Under the pieces are notes generated by a model. The model saw only the letters and a program-made list of their open reading frames with translations, did not search any database and had not been told where the DNA came from. From positions 1-11,175 of the forward strand of contig CAMOQW010000056.1 of the NCBI GenBank assembly GCA_946623195.1: a stretch of DNA of 11,175 nt, written 5' to 3'. The DNA comes from an uncultured Prevotella sp. GTDB taxonomy: Bacteria > Bacteroidota > Bacteroidia > Bacteroidales > Bacteroidaceae. Made by a program: the position numbers and the translations under genes. This document shows positions 7,766-11,175 of this stretch, one piece after another. Every line of letters starts with the position of its first letter. Position 1 is the first letter of the stretch.

Positions 7766-10700
7766 TTACTTAATAAATACTTTGCGGGTCTTGCCATCGG
7801 CTGTGCGGATGATGTTGACACCCTGCTGCGGAGCGGTGAGTCGGCGTCCGCTGAGGTCGTAGACAGCACTGCCCTCCATGGAGGCTGTGGTCACTACGGA
7901 ATGGATGCCGGAGGTGACGGATGAGTTCACCTTGCTGTCCAGCAGCAGGAACTCATGGTAGCCACCGAATGTGCTGGTGTCGATGAAACTGATGATGTAG
8001 TTGCCCGACTTGGTGACGGTGAATGGCAGCTGGCGGCTGACAGCGCTTGACACATTGGCAGAGGTGCTGCCATTGGCATTGGGCGCGGCCGTGTAGTCGC
8101 CCGATGTTGCCAACGTCGAGCCGTCGGCATTCAGGATGCGGGCCTTGTACTTAGGACTCTCCTTCCAAGCTGCCATGGCGAAGGTCAGCACATAGTCGCC
8201 GGGAGTGAGCGAAAGGCGATAAGCCGACTGCCGACCATACTCAGCCACGCCGTTGCGCCAGTAGAGAGCGGTGCCGGAATAGCCCGTGAATCCAGACATC
8301 AGACGTGCTCCCATGCCGTAGGAGTTAGGATACTCGTGTACTTCGTCATTCTCCTGTACACAGCGCCATCCCTCGGGAATGTTGCCGCCGGCCGTGGCCG
8401 TCATGTCCATGGTGTAGACGGAAGTCTTGTCGATGAAGACCGGTTGCAGTGTGACGTTGTCGTCGGGCATGGTGAAGGTGACGGTAGAACCGTTGGCAAG
8501 CTGCGAGAGGTCGATGGTCTTGTTCATTGAGAAGAATACTGAGTTGACGACTCGCAACTCCTTCAGTTCGAAGCCCTCGTTCGGGGTGACGGTCAGGGTG
8601 ACAGTCTGCCCCTCGGTAGCCTCGTCGACATCAGCCACAATCAGGCCGTGTTCATCGTCACAGATGGTAACCAGATACTTTTCCTCCTCATTGCCCTCCG
8701 GCGTGTAGATGATCTGGTCGATGGTGATGGGCAGGCCTTCCGTATTATTGAGATAGAGGTCGTTTTTGCCTTCTTTCAGCGTTGTCGTGCACGAGGTCTT
8801 GCGCCATTCCTTGCCCTTGGTCTGTTCGGTGGCCAGGGTTGAAGTCTCACCATTCACTTTCAGGGTCAGGTTGCCTGCTTTCGAGGTGCAGAGGTAGCGA
8901 ACGGTAATGGTGTATGTGCCAGCCACTTGCGTGGTGAGTTGATGACGCAGAGAACCACTTTTGTTGGTACCCATCTCGACATAGCCCATGCCGGCAAACT
9001 GCTCCATGTCGGGGGCACACCAGCCAGAATGGGTGAGAGCCACGCTCTTCACACTCTTATAGTCCATATTCTCGGCCTCGATGATGACGGGACCACGGTA
9101 TAGCTCAGGCTGCTTCGGGGTGGGAAGCGTTTCGCTGCCGGCGGTGTCGGTGCTGCGTCCCTCGCCGTTGCCCGAACACTTGATGCTGATGTCAACGGGG
9201 CCGTTGTGAATGATAATCAGGGTGAATACGCCCGTTTCGGCATTCCATGACTTGCTGACAGAGGCAGTGGCCTGAGCACGCTTCTGGAAAGTATAGGTGG
9301 GTTCGGCAGAAGCACCCTTGACAATGATGCTGTCTCGCTGGGAAGACGTGGTGTCGGAACGGAAGTTGTTCAGATAGCAGTCGATGTGGTCGGCATATTC
9401 GCGGATGATGCCGCTCGACAGCTTGCCATAGCTCAACGTCAGCGAGTCGCAGGTGTTATAGAGTAGGGGAAGACTGCCGGTTGCCCTGCGCTTGGTGTTC
9501 AGGTAGGTGTATGGCGTGTAGGTGACCAGTTGGTTCTTGAAACGTTCGACGAAGAGGTCGCCCTTCGACACCTCCGGATACTGTTCGTTGAAGGCCGCCG
9601 TCTTCTTGGCAATCGTGTTCCAGACACTATTGCGCTGCGACTTCTTCACCTGCACGGGAATCGCCTTGGCAGCATCGTCGTAGAAACCTATCACCATGGG
9701 AATGGTTCCATAGCGGCCCGTCTTCTTGAAATAGCAGAAATTGTCCATCCATTGTCCGTTGCCTCGGTTGAAGGGGTCGTTCTGCTTGTAGAGTCCGTCA
9801 TAGAGGTCGCCCCAGACAGCGTATTGGTCTTCGATGCTGCCCGTCTTCACGTCGTTGACAATGGCCACCTTGGTCTTGCTGACTACCTCCTGACGGGTAG
9901 GAATATACATGGTGCCGTCGATAATCTTGCGGAACATGTCGACCCAGGCACGGTCGAATCCCTGGAAGGTGCCCCAGTTGCGGCGGGTGTAGCCGTCGAC
10001 AGTCGAATTAGAAAGGTTGCGGAAATCTGATGTCCAGATGAGCTCAGGGCCATCCCATACGGCACCGCCGTTCATGGCCGTCTGTTCCATCACGGTGCCA
10101 ATGCCGGCTGATTCAGGATATTTCTTGCCGTGACCTTCGCCCAGCAGGGCGTCCAAGGCACCATTCCATCCGCAGTTGTCGTAGCGTACACCGTAGTTGT
10201 TGGCCAGACCCGACACAAAGGGGCCGAAGGTGACACTCTCGTTGTTATAGAAACAGCTGGATGTGGTGTACTTATAGAGCCAGAGAATAGCCTCGGGGTA
10301 AGCCTTGCAGGCTGCCAACAGGTCCTTGTTGCGCTTCATCATGCCAATGGGGTTCAGATGGTGCGACCAGATGTTGCCGCAGAACGAGACGGTCAGGAAG
10401 CCACCGTAGTCGTGGGACATCTTGACCAACTTGGCAAACAAGGCAATGCGTGATTCGTCGTTCGACGAACTCTTGTCGCCGGCTTCGTTGAACCCCCAGA
10501 ACTGTTCGGCATAGTTCCACCCCAGGAAGTTGGGATAGTGCTTGAAAAAGTATTCAAAGGTCACCAGGTCGTCGTCCTGAATATGGGTATGGCCGCCGCT
10601 GGCTGGCTGGCAGGTGAACCAAAGTCCGTTCTGCTGGCATACCGTGGCCCATGACTTGTAGGTGCGTACGGCGCAGCGAGGCATACGGTACATGTTGAGG

Positions 10701-10924
10701 TCCTTGTCGTACTGGCAGGATAGCGACAGGTTCATGCAAACATACGGTTTGATGTCGTCAGGAATCAGGTCGATGATTTTCTGCGGATCGGCAGAGTTCC
10801 ATACATCAATGTGAACCAACCACAAGGGGTGTTGTGAGTCAATGGGGCGACGCTGTTGTGCCCACGTGTTGCCAACCATGAACAAGCAGGCCAGCAACAG
10901 GAATAAACAGAATTTCTTTTTCAT
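7766..10924 (-). CDS. GH98 endo-glycosidase, probable endo-xylanase, multidomain with T9SS-type tail
   Basis: A 1052-residue secreted enzyme and first gene of the operon. Signal peptide 1-22 (TWA|Q). Residues 30-325 are the GH98 catalytic barrel: HPLWLVHIDVW, then PNFLGWNYAEQFWGF with Glu140 as the probable general acid, and Asp249 (VRYDNCGWNG) with Glu294 (DGPELIW) as the probable base pair, by analogy to characterised GH98 enzymes. About 330-585 is the GH98 C-terminal beta domain. Residues 610-742 resemble CBM6/CBM35 (IIEAENMDY ... DQIIYTPEG); 749-833 resemble a divergent InlB-type bacterial repeat; 836-998 form a galactose-binding-like module of unclear family; 1003-1052 (AVYDLSGRRL ... 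GKTRKVFIK) resemble a T9SS type A sorting tail, pointing to surface display or release. Known GH98 activities are blood-group endo-beta-1,4-galactosidase and endo-beta-1,4-xylanase; the arabinofuranosidase neighbours favour xylanase. A possible lipobox (LLAC at 10-13) is unlikely to be used. Confidence 0.92.
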   Translation of the reverse strand: MKKKFCLFLLLACLFMVGNTWAQQRRPIDSQHPLWLVHIDVWNSADPQKIIDLIPDDIKPYVCMNLSLSCQYDKDLNMYRMPRCAVRTYKSWATVCQQNGLWFTCQPASGGHTHIQDDDLVTFEYFFKHYPNFLGWNYAEQFWGFNEAGDKSSSNDESRIALFAKLVKMSHDYGGFLTVSFCGNIWSHHLNPIGMMKRNKDLLAACKAYPEAILWLYKYTTSSCFYNNESVTFGPFVSGLANNYGVRYDNCGWNGALDALLGEGHGKKYPESAGIGTVMEQTAMNGGAVWDGPELIWTSDFRNLSNSTVDGYTRRNWGTFQGFDRAWVDMFRKIIDGTMYIPTRQEVVSKTKVAIVNDVKTGSIEDQYAVWGDLYDGLYKQNDPFNRGNGQWMDNFCYFKKTGRYGTIPMVIGFYDDAAKAIPVQVKKSQRNSVWNTIAKKTAAFNEQYPEVSKGDLFVERFKNQLVTYTPYTYLNTKRRATGSLPLLYNTCDSLTLSYGKLSSGIIREYADHIDCYLNNFRSDTTSSQRDSIIVKGASAEPTYTFQKRAQATASVSKSWNAETGVFTLIIIHNGPVDISIKCSGNGEGRSTDTAGSETLPTPKQPELYRGPVIIEAENMDYKSVKSVALTHSGWCAPDMEQFAGMGYVEMGTNKSGSLRHQLTTQVAGTYTITVRYLCTSKAGNLTLKVNGETSTLATEQTKGKEWRKTSCTTTLKEGKNDLYLNNTEGLPITIDQIIYTPEGNEEEKYLVTICDDEHGLIVADVDEATEGQTVTLTVTPNEGFELKELRVVNSVFFSMNKTIDLSQLANGSTVTFTMPDDNVTLQPVFIDKTSVYTMDMTATAGGNIPEGWRCVQENDEVHEYPNSYGMGARLMSGFTGYSGTALYWRNGVAEYGRQSAYRLSLTPGDYVLTFAMAAWKESPKYKARILNADGSTLATSGDYTAAPNANGSTSANVSSAVSRQLPFTVTKSGNYIISFIDTSTFGGYHEFLLLDSKVNSSVTSGIHSVVTTASMEGSAVYDLSGRRLTAPQQGVNIIRTADGKTRKVFIK

Positions 10925-10949
10925 TACTTTTAAATTATAAATATTTTTG

Positions 10950-10957
10950 CAAAAGTA
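10950..10957 (-). promoter_or_regulatory. -7 promoter element of the five-gene glycosidase operon
   Basis: On the minus strand this reads TACTTTTG, an exact TAnnTTTG match, about 25 bases before the GH98 ATG at 10924 and set in AT-rich sequence. Transcription would start near 10943, giving a leader of about 20 bases. No good TTG lies 19-23 bases upstream (that stretch is GC-rich), so the -33 element is weak. A weak -33 would be consistent with a promoter that needs an activator, but that is inference. No other TAnnTTTG box was seen between the operon genes. Confidence 0.6.
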
Positions 10958-11059
10958 CTACTATTCTGGTATACGGGCTTGCGGATGTGTTTCAAAAACT
11001 TTGCCTCACGTTTCCTGAAGTGCAAAAGAGCCAATAACTCAATATGAAAGATAACTGAT

Positions 11060-11105
11060 GGAAAAAGAAAAACCCCTGCTAGAGAAATCTCTAAGACAGG
11101 GGTTT
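11060..11105 (-). terminator. Rho-independent terminator of tRNA-Phe
   Basis: A perfect 9-base inverted repeat AAACCCCTG (11070-11078) / CAGGGGTTT (11097-11105) encloses a second smaller inverted repeat TAGAG/CTCTA (11080-11084 and 11089-11093). On the minus strand the stem is followed by TTTTTCTTTTTCC, a near-continuous U tract at the stem's 3' side. It lies 18 bases after the tRNA-Phe 3' end and about 100 bases before the operon promoter, so it separates the tRNA transcript from the glycosidase operon. Confidence 0.85.
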
Positions 11106-11123
11106 CATAATGAAAGGAGGAAG

Positions 11124-11175
11124 TGGTACCTCCAGGAATCGAACCGGGGACACACGGATTTTCAGTCCGATGCTC
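11124..11175 (-). tRNA. tRNA-Phe (GAA), 3' part, cut by the window end
   Basis: Read on the minus strand, the sequence runs from the end of the D stem (GAGC) through the anticodon loop CTGAAAA with anticodon GAA (complement of 11161-11163), a five-base variable loop GTGTC, the T arm with TTCGATT, and the acceptor 3' strand AGGTACC followed by discriminator A at 11124. No CCA is encoded, so CCA must be added enzymatically. The D arm and 5' acceptor strand lie beyond base 11175. Two non-canonical pairs are visible: U27-U43 in the anticodon stem and C51-U63 in the T stem. Confidence 0.93.

Noticed and set aside
10886..10924. Lipobox-like LLAC in the GH98 signal peptide
   Set aside because: The hydrophobic core before the Cys is very short, the residues after the Cys are hydrophobic, and a normal signal peptidase I site (TWA|Q) plus a T9SS-like tail explain export better.
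1..11175. CRISPR arrays, insertion sequences, transposases, integrases, riboswitches
   Set aside because: No direct-repeat array, no transposase or integrase motif, and no leader long enough to hold a riboswitch were seen on either strand.

Overview
The window comes from a Bacteroidota genome, most likely Prevotellaceae (Prevotella, Segatella or Xylanibacter type). Four things point there. Both convincing promoters carry the Bacteroidota -7 box TAnnTTTG. Start codons lack Shine-Dalgarno sequences. All proteins have Sec signals, mostly ending in A-Q. The largest enzyme ends in a Por/type IX secretion (T9SS) style tail. The genus is inferred and was not tested by a search.

Layout, left to right. 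Bases 1-121 hold a clear promoter driving a lone plus-strand gene (122-808) for a small outer-membrane beta-barrel protein. Bases 809-1111 hold no intact gene, only a frameshifted coding remnant that may be the C-terminal end of a RelB/DinJ-type antitoxin. From 1112 to 10924 there is one compact minus-strand operon of five secreted glycoside hydrolases, in transcription order: GH98 (7766-10924), GH51 (5735-7747), GH43 with a C-terminal beta-sandwich (4132-5733), GH43 with a conserved extra C-terminal module (2570-4132), and an arabinanase-like GH43 with a ricin-like C-terminal domain (1112-2566). The genes are separated by 18 nt, 1 nt, a 1-nt overlap (TAATG) and 3 nt, so they are almost certainly co-transcribed and partly translationally coupled. 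The promoter lies just upstream of the GH98 gene. The right end holds a rho-independent terminator and the 3' part of a tRNA-Phe gene, both also on the minus strand.

How the genes work together. The set fits breakdown of an arabinose-decorated polysaccharide, most simply a complex (glucurono)arabinoxylan. GH98 would be the large, surface-exposed endo-acting enzyme that cuts the backbone, while the GH51 and GH43 enzymes remove arabinofuranose side chains or release xylose. GH98 family members also include blood-group endo-beta-galactosidases, so the xylan reading rests on the arabinofuranosidase neighbours. No SusC/SusD pair, sensor-regulator or transporter is in the window, so this is either an orphan CAZyme operon or a satellite of a polysaccharide utilisation locus elsewhere.

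Nothing here is a clearly new class of system. The most interesting points are the SusCD-less operon led by a T9SS-tailed GH98, two accessory modules without an obvious named family that may be new carbohydrate-binding domains, and the decayed antitoxin-like remnant.
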